Assembly (NCBI GenBank): GCA_963556145.1
Contig: OY744465.1
Location: forward strand, 6,634,001 to 6,698,000
Direction: 5' to 3'
Source of the DNA: Hygrocybe punicea
Lineage: Eukaryota; Basidiomycota; Agaricomycetes; Agaricales; Hygrophoraceae
Length of the DNA stretch: 64,000 nt
The translations under genes were made by a program, and so were the position numbers. Positions 32,358 to 44,068 of the stretch are shown here, one piece after another (positions within the stretch are counted from its first letter, which is position 1; each line of letters opens with the position of its first letter). A model generated the notes under the pieces. It ran no database searches, was not told the DNA's origin, and was given only the letters and a program-made list of their open reading frames with translations.

Positions 32358-32705
32358 ATGTTGAACACTGCCGCTGCCCTCGGGATCAATTGCCTTGGTC
32401 ACGCGGGATGCTCGAGTGCTGGGGTCACGGTCGCACAATCTCTCGTCACGACCATCATGGGCATTGACCCCAATCAATGGTACAACAACGGCGAACATAT
32501 TGCGTGCCAAACAGAACGGTTCACAAACGAAAATATCACCATCTGCGCATTTTTGCAGCACATGCCGAGCGGTGCCACCGGCATGGAAATCCAACGTCTC
32601 GCCCATTACATCACCGACCACGGTTGTGCTATCTGTGGCAGCGTCCCTTTCCATTTCCCCTCAGACAACGACGTTTCGAAAGGAGAACTTAGCTTCAACT
32701 TTGTT
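32358..32705 (+). CDS. KP4-like killer-toxin domain protein, possibly 5'-truncated
   Basis: The frame opens with ALGINCLGHAGC, has a central pair of cysteines, and ends with HGCAICGSVP followed by a DVSKGELSFNFV strand. The GINC start, the HGC-x2-CGS motif and the DVSxGxLxxN end are hallmarks of the KP4 fold, first described in a Ustilago virus-encoded killer toxin and since found as cellular genes in many fungi. Known members are secreted and block calcium channels. Here the ATG at 32358 gives only about six residues before the domain and no signal peptide, so a 5' exon is missing or lost. The frame then runs on into unrelated sequence, so the true end is uncertain. It lies between an SDR remnant and a secreted-like gene, on the same strand. 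Confidence 0.6.
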
Positions 32706-32769
32706 AACCAACCCTTTTCCACCACTGCTGCACAGGCAACAACGGCGACAGCGACAACAGCAGCAAGCC

Positions 32770-33439
32770 ACCGCAGTCAACAACTTCTTCAAGTCTCCTG
32801 CCAACATCCCCTCCGACATTTTATTATCTGGAGGGATAGAGCATTGTCCCGGCGGGTCACCTGGAGACGCTCTCTCATGCACATTTACCGCTCAGGTAAG
32901 CGGCATCCTTCTTCTTTCCGCGCCAACAATCAACCACTCGCACTCAGAACGCATCCGCCACTTATCGTCTCTCAAGCATCGTCGGTTCCCCTGTCGAGAA
33001 CTGCCAAGGGTCTAATCAAACAGTCCGGACAGTAATCGGCGGATCAGCTACCATTACTCAAGGGTGGTCAGATTCACAGACGCTAAACTTTATACCAGGA
33101 ATCCTCGATCCGATCTTGGACTTTCTCCCCATCGCAGGTTCGGGCAGTTGGAATCAGCAGCAGTCTTGGCAGGCTCAGCAAACCGTGACCATTACGGTTG
33201 TGCCTGGGCAGCAGGTCAGTGTTGATATCTTTTGTTTTCTCCTCGTGCATCTGACTCCTTAATCCGGCAGCCCTCATGATCGGAGTTTTGAACAACATTA
33301 TCACAGGACAGATGTTTTTGAACTCAGTCAATGGTTCCAACTACTGGTAAATTTCAGATTCTGTCGAACAGCCCCCAAGTTAACCCGAGTTATTGATAAT
33401 CTACCTTACTAGGTACATCAACAATGTCACGTTGTACTA
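32770..33439 (+). pseudogene. Secreted-like protein of unknown function, frame uncertain
   Basis: Plus-strand coding text includes LSGGIEHCPGGSPGDALSC (before an intron at 32896-32947), then GSATITQGWSDSQTLNF and SWNQQQSWQAQQTVTI (32948-33214), and finally YINNVTLY just before the stop near 33439. The style (Ser/Thr/Gly-rich, few Lys, regularly spaced Trp, paired Cys) suggests an extracellular beta-rich protein. The third exon does not stay in frame with the second using the visible acceptor at 33271-33272, so the gene is either damaged or its splice sites are misread. The 5' end merges with the KP4-like frame, hinting at a deletion junction. No function is claimed. Confidence 0.4.
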
Positions 33440-34254
33440 ACCAACCAACGACACAATTTATAACACGCCGGTAATTCCTTGCGACGCCAGTTTTAACCTC
33501 CCTCGCGCACCTCCCCTCGTTCCTATCCCCCCCCCCCACAGTAGCGCTCTAAGCATCCATCCTGATCTTTCAGTTGTCTTTTCACACATTTTGATCACAC
33601 TGTTCCTCGTCTCGTTGTCTCATCACTTCCATGGGACTCGGTCTAGCTGTGCTTTTATGGTTGTTATTGTACTTCGATTGTACGTCATGGAAACTTCGGA
33701 AATTTTGAACCGACCAAATCCCAGGACGGGTGATGTGCGTAAGAATCGAAGAAACTTGAGGCATACTATCACTGATCATCACTCTTTTGAATGCCAGACT
33801 TGTTGAAGCCCATCTTGTATATATCGCGCTACTAGCGCTGCCATGGAGGCCAGGCATCCGCTGACAGCCTCGTCTTCTGGGCCCAAGGGGTGTGGATACA
33901 CGAAGCATGTCAGTCATCCAGATAGTGGGTCTTTCGCTTGTTGTCTTCCCCTCTGCTGACTGGGTGTGCATTAAACCGTGTCGATGGTATCACCGGCTTT
34001 GATGTTTGGCATGATTTCCAACAGGGCTTGGGGGTTCTCCTTTCTCGTCGCTAACGAGCCGAGACCTTGTTATTCGGAGCGACATAGAATCGAGCAGTGC
34101 TGGACACTTGTAAACGGTAACCTAGACGAAGTACTACTGACAGGCTGTCTGAACATCGGAGGGAGCTATCGTGAAGACGGCGCATAGTTATGAAAGAAAA
34201 CGAATAGTCTACCCAAGGGATTTTTACATCCAAAGCCCATCTTGACAACGCCAG
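33440..34254. other. Intergenic, no supported gene
   Basis: Short frames only. A C-run of 11 lies near 33528. Confidence 0.45.
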
Positions 34255-35177
34255 TTACTTCCGAGTCGAACCATTGGGTAAGTAACTAGGAGGGGGTACT
34301 TGCGCCTCAAGCTCATCGAGGCGGCGCTTTTTTCCGATGCAGTAGTATCCGACAAGAATTATGAGCGCAAAGGCTACGAGACCCCCAAAGAGACTGCCTA
34401 TGATGGGGCCAACATCTGACCTGCTAGTGAGTGGATCAGGCTTTTGGTATTGGAAGTCGCCAGGGAAAACTTACGTCGTAATGCTAGGAGTGACCACGCT
34501 GCTGGAGCTCGAGCTGAAGCCACAGCTCGGTTGGTCAGTTTCGGTAATGTTATCTGAAAGGAAAAAAAAAATTGTACATAATAGTGGTCCCGATTACCGC
34601 AGTCGTACTGAAGGTTACAGTAGTCGACGGAATAGTGGTGGTGGTGGCAGTGGTGGTGGTGGCGGTAGTGGAAGTGGTAGCGGAAGTGGTGGTAAGTGTT
34701 GTTGTGGATGCACAACAATCACATAATAACTTGATGCCTGTCAAGCAGGTGGCCCCAGTCCCATCCCCATCTGGGCTGGATTGTACAACGGTGCAGTAAT
34801 CTGGACATCGTCCAGAGCACGAGGGCGCAGTGCCGGACCAGTATACGCAATCTGATGCCATGGCAAGAGTTGTGGCATCAAAGGAGTTGTTCGCCCAGTA
34901 TTCATAGTAGATGAAGCGCTCCAGCGCCTAGGTTGTCTTAAGTCCAGCCCGGCAATAGGTGTAAGTGGACATGTGGTACAAATAGCGGTATTAGGTGTAT
35001 GTGGCACAAATAGCTAATACTAGTAGCACGCACATTTAGCCATGCTCGATCAAACATTTGTAGTCTGCCACTGTTCCACAGAAAGATTTCAAAGATGATG
35101 AGAGCACAGAGACAGATATAGTATGAAGTGCGCCCAGTGCGAGCCGGAGGGATAAGTGATTTAGGCCGAATTTTCAT
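34255..35177 (-). CDS. Single-pass surface protein with Cys-rich ectodomain and Ser/Thr stalk
   Basis: Exons 34927-34598, 34553-34475 and 34423-34255 join with introns 34597-34554 and 34474-34424. The ectodomain contains CVYWSGTAPSCSGRCP and a following GDGTGATCLTGIKLLC, a cysteine pattern (W-x-G-T-A-P-x-C) common in secreted fungal proteins. A Thr/Ser-only stalk (about 40 residues) follows, likely O-glycosylated. Then SDVGPIIGSLFGGLVAFALI begins a membrane helix ending YYCIGKKRR, whose basic residues mark the cytoplasmic side. A Pro-rich tail ends before the TAA at 34257-34255. The N-terminal exon is uncertain; a frame starting at 35177 has a hydrophobic SYYICLCALIIFEIFLW segment that could be the signal. 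Role unknown; the architecture suggests a wall-facing sensor or adhesin. Confidence 0.55.
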
Positions 35178-35655
35178 GATGGCTCAGCGCTCGACTACCG
35201 TACGCTTTGCAAATGACGGTGAGCCTAACTCTTAACGTTTAACATAGAGTATTTGGACACAGAAAGGCGCACCTTGGATCAAATAGGTGGGTGGCTTGAC
35301 TGCCTGCTGCGATGAACTTGGTGAGGCACTGGCAGATTGGACGATTCCCACATTTTTTGCGCACCGCTCCCGGTGCCAGCAAATATTGTAGCTTGAGACT
35401 CCGTCGTCGATGGACTAGAGTTATAATACTATGGGCGGCTTTACGTTCGAATGAATTTAGCAAATGACTCGAAATCTGGTAGTGGGACTCACTCTGAGTT
35501 CAATCTTTGCGCGCTACTTGTGACCTCAGTCAGGCTATGCCTTGACCAACCAAGGCATCTGAGAGGAGTTAGATAGAGAGAATATATTGAAGGAGCTAGT
35601 GTTGAATGTGTGAGGACTCGATATGACTTGCAAATGATGCCTAGCATCTTTCATT

Positions 35656-36420
35656 TCATTTCCTCACTCCAAGCATATCCTGTACATCGCCCAAAGTCAT
35701 ATTTTCCATAGCAAACATCAACGCCTGAGGAACACCCTTAGCCAACTTGGCACTATCCTCCTTTGGCGTTTCGGTCCACAAAGTCAAAGCACGTTCGTTC
35801 CATTGGAGTAACCGCACACGATGAAGGATGCCTTCTTCGTTCTGAAGCGAGACGACGAATCGGAGACGCGTGAAGTCGGTAGGGTCGATGTGAGTGATGA
35901 GCTGTGGGTAGGTTTGTTTCACTTGGGAGAGTGGAAGGACTTCGACTTGGATGACCTGGGTGAGGTGAGTGGGTGTGAGTGTGTGTGTGTATGTGTGAGT
36001 TTTGGATGATGGTTATGATAGCGTAGAACGGCGATCACTTACGCGGTAGTTTCTGTAAGACTTTGGTTCGAAATGGGAGGGTTCAACGAGGAGATGTAGG
36101 CTGAAACGATATCGTACGCAGTCAATAAGACAAGTGAAAAGAGCCGATGAGCCAATGACGAAGAACATAAATCAAGACAAACGGTGAAAGAACGTAAGTC
36201 GGGTCGACAGGCAAGCCAATGCCAAAAGACATACCAGTGAGTCATGACTCTATCCGGCGGATGATTAGCCAGATCAAGAGCAATCGCCGTCCAAGTCATC
36301 AAACAACTCCTCCATTCAGCTATCCACTTGCTCAATTGTCTATCAATCTCGAGTTTGATCCAATCGTCACTGAACATTTCAGGTTTTTCCTTCGCGTCGA
36401 GGGCTACGAGCGAAGGATGG
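35656..36420 (-). CDS. Small gene of unknown function
   Basis: The 3' exon (about 35965-35656) encodes about 100 residues of ordered protein (HIDPTDFTRLRFVVSLQNEE, then WNERALTLWTETPKED) and ends at a TGA. Upstream exon-like frames near 36377-36240 contain WIKLEIDRQLSKWIAEWRS and a DLANHPPDRVMTHW segment. Short introns with GTAAGT/GTGAGT donors separate them, one containing a (GT)n run near 35970-35995. I do not recognise the family. There is no signal peptide and no obvious membrane helix in the last exon. Confidence 0.45.
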
Positions 36421-38531
36421 GCAACACAGTTGTTTCTGTGAGTGGCTTTCCAGGATGTCCTTTGGCACGTTTTGGACTGGGGAAAACGCGTTAAAACATG
36501 GGTGGGATAAGGAAAGAATGCGGGGTGGACACACGCAATAGACTACGAGTCTGGGGAAATGGGTTCACGTATCAATGATGGTGGGTAAGGAAAGAGAACG
36601 CACCGACAGCAACTGCATCGTTTAGCTTGTCCGCTTGGAATGTCAATACTGCAATAATAACACACGGCCATCCTACATCCTCAGGCTGTTGTTTGTGTCT
36701 GTTTAGCATCCAATTCTCGCCACAGACGCTGCGATGGTGTGGGAATGTTGGTCAATGCCTCGATCGAATTCAAAGAAACGCGACGACAAATGAGGGGGAC
36801 GCCTTACCGTTACGCATACATCGAGGCTTACATCCGGACTCGGAACCGCCCAATTCACGACACATACCGGCATCGCTGCGTAATCTGCCTCACAAAGCTA
36901 AAGCTCACCGGTGCTCACCCCCGGCGGGCAACCAAAGCAACCATCTGTTTAATTCGGCTAACGAAGGAATAGTTCAGGCCAGTAAGCTCCCTCTGTTGGC
37001 GATGCGGCTTAGGTGTTGAATGCTGCTGAGTCAATTCGCTCAATGTCGTTACTGGCAGCTACCGGTAAACCCAGGTGTAGTCTTCGTAATGTTAATGCAT
37101 CGAGTTGCACAATCTCGGAACCGACCACCCAAATCATGTATTCTTCACCAGAGGTTACGCCACCGTCTAAACTGGTGAGTGACTTGGACCAGGCAGGATC
37201 AGATTATCTTTTCCGCTTGGGGTAGTATTGATCCTGATTGCGTTCCATTCCCACATTGTGCACTTCACCATGAATTCCAGAAAGCAACGATCTTATTACA
37301 GTTGGGGGGGGGGTTGCCTTCATTCTTACGCAGAGTTGTCTACCTCGAGCTTCCCTCTTACTCAACGAAAACTGCTCTATACGCTCACAGACAGCATTAG
37401 GGTGATGACACCCGCAATCCACCCAATAACAAAACACTAGCAGGGATCGAGCATTTGCCAAGTCTGTTGGCAACTGGTCCCCAAACCACCTTCGGCTAAA
37501 CATCAACGCATCGGTACAAACTCAAGCAAAATCTGTGCAAATGGAACGTCTCGGATTGTCTTCTACTCCTCGTATATTCGACAGTCTTTCTCTTTGCTTC
37601 GTCTACGCTGTTCCTAGTTCCTCGAGTGACTAGGTTCAACCTATCCGAAGAGGCCGAAACTGGTAAAAAGCAGTGGCTCAAAAGACAATCCCGAGTGTCG
37701 AGTATACTGCCTTTGCGAAAGGTATGGCATTCTGGAATTCTAGACGGCTCCGTAATCACTTAGAGCTCTCTGATCTCGTCACAGAGCATAACGCCAGTGC
37801 CCTCTAACACCTCGTCAACATGCGCATATCTTATCTCTCAACATCGGAGCCACCGGTTTCAAAACCCTCTGCACCCGTACAGGATGGTAATCCCTGGGAC
37901 GATGGGGGAGCTAGGTCAGGAACGTGCAAAGCCGGTCATAGGGTGAGGGGTGATGTTACTTTTTGTGAAGCATCAGGAGGAAACGTCGTGGATGTATCGA
38001 GGACGTGACGTGTGTATGTACGCAGGTATATTCATCATGATTTTTGGCTTGTGTTACTTATGAGCTATGATCGCCCTCGGCACCTACATTTCCACTGTCC
38101 GATCCCCCACAGGAATGATGTTCGCCCCCAGGATCTCCGGTCCGACCAAAGTTTACCACCGAGTGCGCCCTCACCGGGACATGCGACAAACCAAAGTCTG
38201 CGAGGGTGGCGGTATGTCATCTATCCACTCGCTGTTACTGTCATCCTCCGTATCAAGATGATGCCCGCCATCTTAATGTTGCCTTAGCCTGAGGCTGAAT
38301 GGGCGAGCTTTGCAATCGGTGGGTGTGAAATAACGTTAATGAGGAGGGCTGAGACTCGGAGAGTCGAACGAGGATGTTGGAGGCGAAGTGCTGACATTAG
38401 GGGGGTTGGGAGAACGTATCACGACAGGCTGGTGAGAGCAGCTAAGTATATTTTTGGTCCTACGGACGGAGCAAACCAGGCGACATGCCCAAATTCTTGC
38501 CAAAGGTACACGAAGAAGAAAATAGAGGGAA
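36421..38531. other. Gene-poor edge of the segmental duplication
   Basis: No gene is supported. Pieces recur elsewhere in the window. About 37340-37420 (CTGCTCTATACGCTCACAGA) resembles the complement of sequence near 48870-48900 and 59770-59800. About 38339-38400 (AATGAGGAGGGCTGAGACTCGG) resembles 61183-61240. These are the outer parts of the M1 repeat unit. Confidence 0.5.
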
Positions 38532-39883
38532 CTAGATGTGCGGTATGAAACGGGTCCAATCTGCAGTGCGATACGCTCCAGGGGGGAGAGACCTCAGAGC
38601 CATAAAAGGGAGTACGAGCAAGGTTAGCCGGGCAAAGAAGTACAGAGCAAATGCCAGGATGAAACCCATCCCAAGAAATAAATTGAAGAGCTCGTTCGAC
38701 TTGTCATCGAAGATTGCCAATGACAACGCCATAAAAAGTGGCACGACTGTCACCGATATGGCGGAGATTCGCCAAAGCAGTTGTTCGGTGTGCGTTGGAA
38801 AGTAAAACGCCCAAGCAACACAGTGAATCCCACCAAAAACAATTCCAACAGCCACGCTCGTGATGTTATCCCTTTGTTCGGATTTCTGCTCTGGACCGAA
38901 TGTTCCCACTCGTCTTTTGTGCGATTCGAAGCTTTCTCCACCGAGAATAGGAAAAAATAAGAATGGAAAGAGAACGACAGTGTTCAATACTCCATCTTGA
39001 TCCACCTTTGCTGCAATGGGTCGATAAGCCTCTTTCGGGAAGTCGGCCAATCCTCGCTCGAACGTATTCCATAGCGAACGTAAACATCCCTCCCCTGTCG
39101 CATTTTTCGCTCTGTTTTCCCTTCCGTCCTCTCCCTCGTCCTGTGCCTTGTCCGCGTTCCTGTCTGCCCACACTCGTACAGGGTGACTCACGTTGAGAGG
39201 TTTATTCCACCAGAGGATGTACGTTGCAAGGTTAAGCACAGCGAATGCACCTGTAGCAACTTCCAACTCTGTCACAGGAAGGCCCTCAATTGCCCGCGCG
39301 ATACACTGAAGGATGAACCACCCCGTTTGAAGTAATGCGAATGATTTCGACAGAATGTCCCCTTTACTCCTGTCCTGGATCTCCTCTTCCAATAGACTCG
39401 TTTTGTGCTTCTCAGGTAGATTGGGGACATCGTTGATCGTGATTGTGTGGATCGGTATGCCATTTTCATCGCACTGCATGTAACCGCCCATCACAACAAA
39501 GAACCCGTGCGTCTTGGTCCATCCATACTCTGAAATGTATCACCATCAATCTCGCAGGACATGTCAAGGCCCTCACTCTTGTTATCCTTGGCAATCTTGC
39601 AAGCTGCAAGCAATTGTCGCGTCGCCCATCCCACGATCAATTCAGGTGCCAGCAATGCCAGCAACATTATCCACAAACGACGTGTGGCTCTCCTGCCCCA
39701 ACTATCTTCTGGCGCCGGGATATTCGGATGGATCGCGAGCCAGATACAGGCGAACAATGTCACAAGACAGCTCCAAATGATATTCCAGATTGTTCGGCAT
39801 TTGTCTAAATCGTGGCAAGAGGATGGCGCAAGGTTGATGATAGCAGAAGTGTTGGCTAACGTCTCGAAGACGGGGATGATCAT
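38532..39883 (-). CDS. Multipass membrane protein M1, copy 1 (intact)
   Basis: Two exons, 39883-39577 and 39529-38532, flank an intron at 39576-39530 (GTGAGG...TTCAG) and join in frame to 434 aa. Exon 1 has two hydrophobic helices (IIWSCLVTLFACIWLAIH and LWIMLLALLAPELIVGW). The conserved YGWTKTHGFFVVMGGYMQCD stretch follows the splice. Six or seven further helices follow (for example GWFILQCIARAIE, GIVFGGIHCVAWAFYF, LTLLVLPFMALRSLPPGAYR) and the protein ends WTRFIPHI. There are about nine membrane segments in all. This is a widely expanded, uncharacterised membrane protein family of Agaricomycetes; no transport or catalytic motif is evident. It is the only one of the four copies in this window with an open frame throughout. 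Confidence 0.75.
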
Positions 39884-39983
39884 GGTGCACAGTCAAGTTC
39901 GGCGCACCAACCACGAGGCATCAACGCCACAAGAATCAGGGCGCCTATCAATGTGTCTAGCTGACGCGGAAGAATCAATATAT

Positions 39984-40440
39984 TTAGGCAGAGATGCTAG
40001 GGCGAAGAGCAAACGAGTTCACATTGTTACATGGTAGCCGACCATGACCGCCATGGCTCGGGGACACTCTTTCAACCCATCCCCGTAGCAAAGTATTTTT
40101 TCTTCCCGATGTCGTCGACCTCTTTTGAATACACTGTCTCGCCGCCGGACAATGCCCACAGTAATGTACTCCACGCTCACCTTCTGTGACATGGTGATAG
40201 GATACAGCACGACAGATACCAAAGGTCGGACCGCCCAGTGATCGGACTGGATAATGCCGCCTGGGTGACCAAGATATCTTGTCGGATGGCAAATTCCTGG
40301 AGAGAGAGAACATTGGTGACTACAGTATCTGACCAAGGAATGAAACTCACCTCCTTCACGAGATGTTGGCGTAATCTTGGGGACCTTTTCATGAAAGCCA
40401 ATCTTCTTTTTGAGACATGTCCGTTTTCTACATTACCATT
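39984..40440 (-). pseudogene. M2-family exon remnants beside M1 copy 1
   Basis: Exon-like minus-strand text (VSVEYITVGIVRRRDSVFKR and VKEVSFIPWSDTVVTNVLSL) matches a second copy at about 45700-46110 and, more distantly, pieces at 58490-58700 and 62930-63110. It belongs to a second membrane-type gene that lies upstream of each M1 copy on the same strand. In this copy the frames do not chain into a complete gene. Confidence 0.4.
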
Positions 40441-40459
40441 TTCTAACTATCCTTGACCT

Positions 40460-42736
40460 TTCCAGTGTGTGCCCGGATCAGCAACAGCACATGCGTGCCA
40501 GCCATTGATGGTCTTCCGCGATGACTGGAGGACCGAGTAGGATGAACGTAATGAAACGAAAACGTAGAACACGACGGAATCGTCAGACAGCGCAAGGCTC
40601 CGAGCCAGCGCTTGACTTCGCAAACGCTCCATCAGGCGATTCAGGCCTACCTCCAATCCGCCATCAACATTCTCAAGCTTGTCAACTTGCTATTGTACTC
40701 GTGAGTCAGTACCGATTCATTATTCATAGAGCATGCGCATACCAGCATCAGGAAGTCTCTTGCTAAACAGTCCAGAGTGATTTTTCAGGTGCATCAGCTT
40801 CGTCTCCACATGCTTCGCAGGGACTGAAGTCGAAAGCCAGGTGACACTTATACCGAGAATGGAGTGAAAATAACACATCGTGTGATCCACTGTAAGAATT
40901 GCTGTAGTAAACACCAGTGAACAGGTTCGCATTAAACTCTGAGCGCTGAGCAACCGGCATCGGCTGTGGAGTTTGTACTAGCGCTGGGCAACAACTGAGG
41001 CCTCTCGTGTCCCGCGGTGCCTGACACGTCAGAAGGCATCGAGGCCGAGGATGACATTACACCATGAGCAACATGGAGGTCTTGTTCAATAACGACTCGG
41101 ATTAGCCGGACGTGTAGGGAAGCTTTGGGCGCAACAGCCAAGACGAAGAATTGAGGCTTGAAAGGGCACACAACTCGCAATACTCGGACGATGTTGCTGG
41201 TTCAGACATTCTAGTGACATCCTAACATTCATTAGCTACAACACAGCAACCTCGATATCATCATCGGGGATCCGTACGATGATAGGATCACCACGTTTTT
41301 CTCCTCTTTGGGGGCATTGGCTTTGATATAGCTTTGGCCACTTGAGCAACCGTGTGTCGCGCTTGCGATCGGTCAAGGAACCCGGAATTTGCTGCCGACT
41401 TTTTCGCCGCCTCTTTGATAAGTTGAGCCCCCATGTTATGGTGTGGGTCAGAGAGCTCGATCTCTTTCGCAACCGATATGCCATCTACGGACGTACCACA
41501 TCAGTAGGCGACCAAGGCATTATATTGCGTTAATACACACCATTTGTTATGGTTGGAGATCCAAACTTCTTGTCAATCAAGGACTACATTACGTCCTAAA
41601 TAGCACAATCAACCACGCACACAATGTCACAGTAAGGGATTGATACACACCCTTAGGGCCCAGTGTAACCTTGACGGCATTCGCCAAGGCTCTATGACCT
41701 GCCAGCAGCCGTTCCCGTTCCTTGGGTCCAAACTCATGGGCTACATCCCGTCATAAACAAGTTAACCAGCCGCATGCAATATCTGAATGGGAAGCCAATC
41801 GGACCTGTGGGCAGGGCAAGGACAGAGTAGAAGAGGAGGATGGAGAAGGAACATCGCGGTCAATGAAGGATGGTTTTTTTCAGAGAACGGCACTGGGAGC
41901 ACGCCAGACTGATGAGCCCAAAGCAATCATATCGCAAAAGAAAATCACACGTACCTGCCGAGATTGGGGATTGATGTCAAGGTGAGCGGAAGACTACTAG
42001 CGTGTGCTGGAGACCCATGCAAGTTCGTTGGCTCTTAAGGTAGTGGAAGAGCGTACCTGTGCTGGTGGGGGGACAACGATCAGCAGCCACCGCCCGCATG
42101 GCAGCGGCACCATTTAGCGTCAGGGTTTCACCAACTCATAGAAATAAGTATTATTGGCCCAGAAAGCGAACGGCCTGGCGCTGATGGCTTGGTCCTGGAA
42201 ACGATTGGTTGAGAGAGTTGTGTCATCGATCTTTGCCTGCGTCTGAGTCGGAATTCCCACTGACAAACAGCGCCGGAATGTGGTTACCGCCAGTGGTCGC
42301 CAATCGGTGTGGTATCATAGGTTATTATCTTTAAGCACAGATTAAAGTAAGCATTACCAACCGGACATGTGAATGTACTAGTATCGAGACAATGAGGCGT
42401 CTGAAGGTGTCATATGCCTTGGAGAGACAAATGATGGGAGGGTTGAGGTCAGGGCATGGGAGGGGGTCTCATAGGACGACGGAGTGAACAATGGCATAGG
42501 AGATGCATATGGTGTATGTGAACCAAGAGAAAAACAATGCAGTGCTCACCTGTTGCCACGCAGATCTAGTGGAATCTCCACTCCACGCCAACATTAGAGA
42601 GTTGGCAGAACGGATCACGACGACAAAATCACGACCAGAGGATAAACAGGACGATCCTACGGACAGAGAAGTTTAACCAGGTGATGTGATTCTTCAGAGA
42701 GCTTGTAACTACATGATGAGAAATTGAAGGAACTAT
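40460..42736. other. Duplicated non-coding or decayed sequence
   Basis: 40760-41115 resembles 47180-47930 (shared CTTGCTAAAC, TCGCAG.GACTGAA, TTCAATAACGACTC and AGTAGCCGG-like motifs), so both derive from the same repeat unit. 41120-42730 has only short frames and I see no gene. Confidence 0.5.
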
Positions 42737-44068
42737 TAGATGTGCGGTATGAAACGGGTCCAATCCGCAGTTCGATAAGCTCCAGGGGGGAGAGACCTCA
42801 GAGCCATAAAGGGGAGTACGAGCAATGTGAGGCGGGCAAAAACGTACAGAGCAACCGCTGACAAGAAACACAAAAAAGAAGTAGTTTGACGTGCTAGCGA
42901 AGATCGTCAATGACAACGTTATCAGAAGGGGCACGACTGCGACCAAAATGGCAGAGACTCGCCAAAGCAGTTGTTCGGTGTGCGTTGGAAAGTAAAACGC
43001 CCAAGCAACACAGTGAATTCCACCAAAAACAATTCCAACAACCACGCTCATGAGGTTATCCCTGAGATCGGATTTCTGCTCTGGACCGAATGTTCCCACT
43101 CGTCTTTTGTGCGATTCGAAACTTTCTCCCAAGAGAATAGGAAAAAATACCAACCATGGAAAGAGAACGATGGTAGCCAGTACCCCATGCTCATCCACAG
43201 CTTCTGCAATGGGTCGATAAGCCTCTTTCAGGAAGTCGGCCAATCCTCGCTTGAACGTATTCCACAGCGAACGTAAACATCCCTCCGCTTTCGCATTGTT
43301 TGCCCTTCCATTATCCTGTCCCTTGTCCGCGTTCCCGTCAGCCCACACTCGTATAGGACAACTCACGTTCAGAGGCTTGTCCCACCAGACAACGTACGTG
43401 GCAAGGTTAAGCACAGCGAATGCACCTGTAGCAACCTCCAACTCTGTCACAGGAAGGCCTTCAATTGCCCGCGCGATACACTGGAGAATGAACCACCCCG
43501 TTTGGAGTAATGCGAATGATTTCGATAGTACGTCCCCTTTACTTCTGTCCTGGATCTCTTCCTCCAATAGACTCGTTTTGTACTTCTCAGGTAGACGTTG
43601 GAGATTGTCGATCGTGATTGTGTGGATCGGTACGCCAGTTTCATCACACTGCATGTAACCGCCCATTACAACAAAGAACCCGTGCGTCTTGGTCCATCCG
43701 TACTCTAAAACATATCACCATCAATCTCGCACATTCTTCTAGAACACGTCACGGCCCTCACTCTTGTTATCCTTGGCCATTCTGCATGCAGCAATCAGCT
43801 GTCGCGTCGCCCATCCCACAATCAATTCAGGTGCCAGCAATGCCAGCAACATCATCCACACACGACGTGCAGCTCTCCTGCCCCAACTATCTTCCGGCGC
43901 TGGGATATTCGGATGGATCGCAATTCAGATACAGGCGAATAACGTCACAAGACAACTCCAGATGATATTCCAGATGGTTCGGCATTTATCCAAATCGTGG
44001 CAAGAAGATGGCGCGAGGTTTACAACCGCAGAAGTGTTAGCTAACGGTTCAAAGACGGGGATGATCAT
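42737..44068 (-). pseudogene. M1 copy 2, nonsense and frameshift
   Basis: Same two-exon layout as copy 1. Exon 1 (from the ATG at 44068) has TGA at 43925-43927 where copies 1, 3 and 4 have a Trp codon (FACI-stop-IAIHPNIPAPEDSW). Exon 2 is open from about 43720 and matches copy 1 until about 42870. There the frame shifts, so the last helices read out of frame (the expected LPFMALRSLPPGAYR text is present in another frame). The original stop would be the TAA at 42737-42739. Both lesions remove function. Confidence 0.75.

Noticed and set aside
33582..33971. 129-codon minus frame between the secreted-like gene and the surface-protein gene
   Set aside because: No family features, overlapping frames on the other strand, no splice partners.
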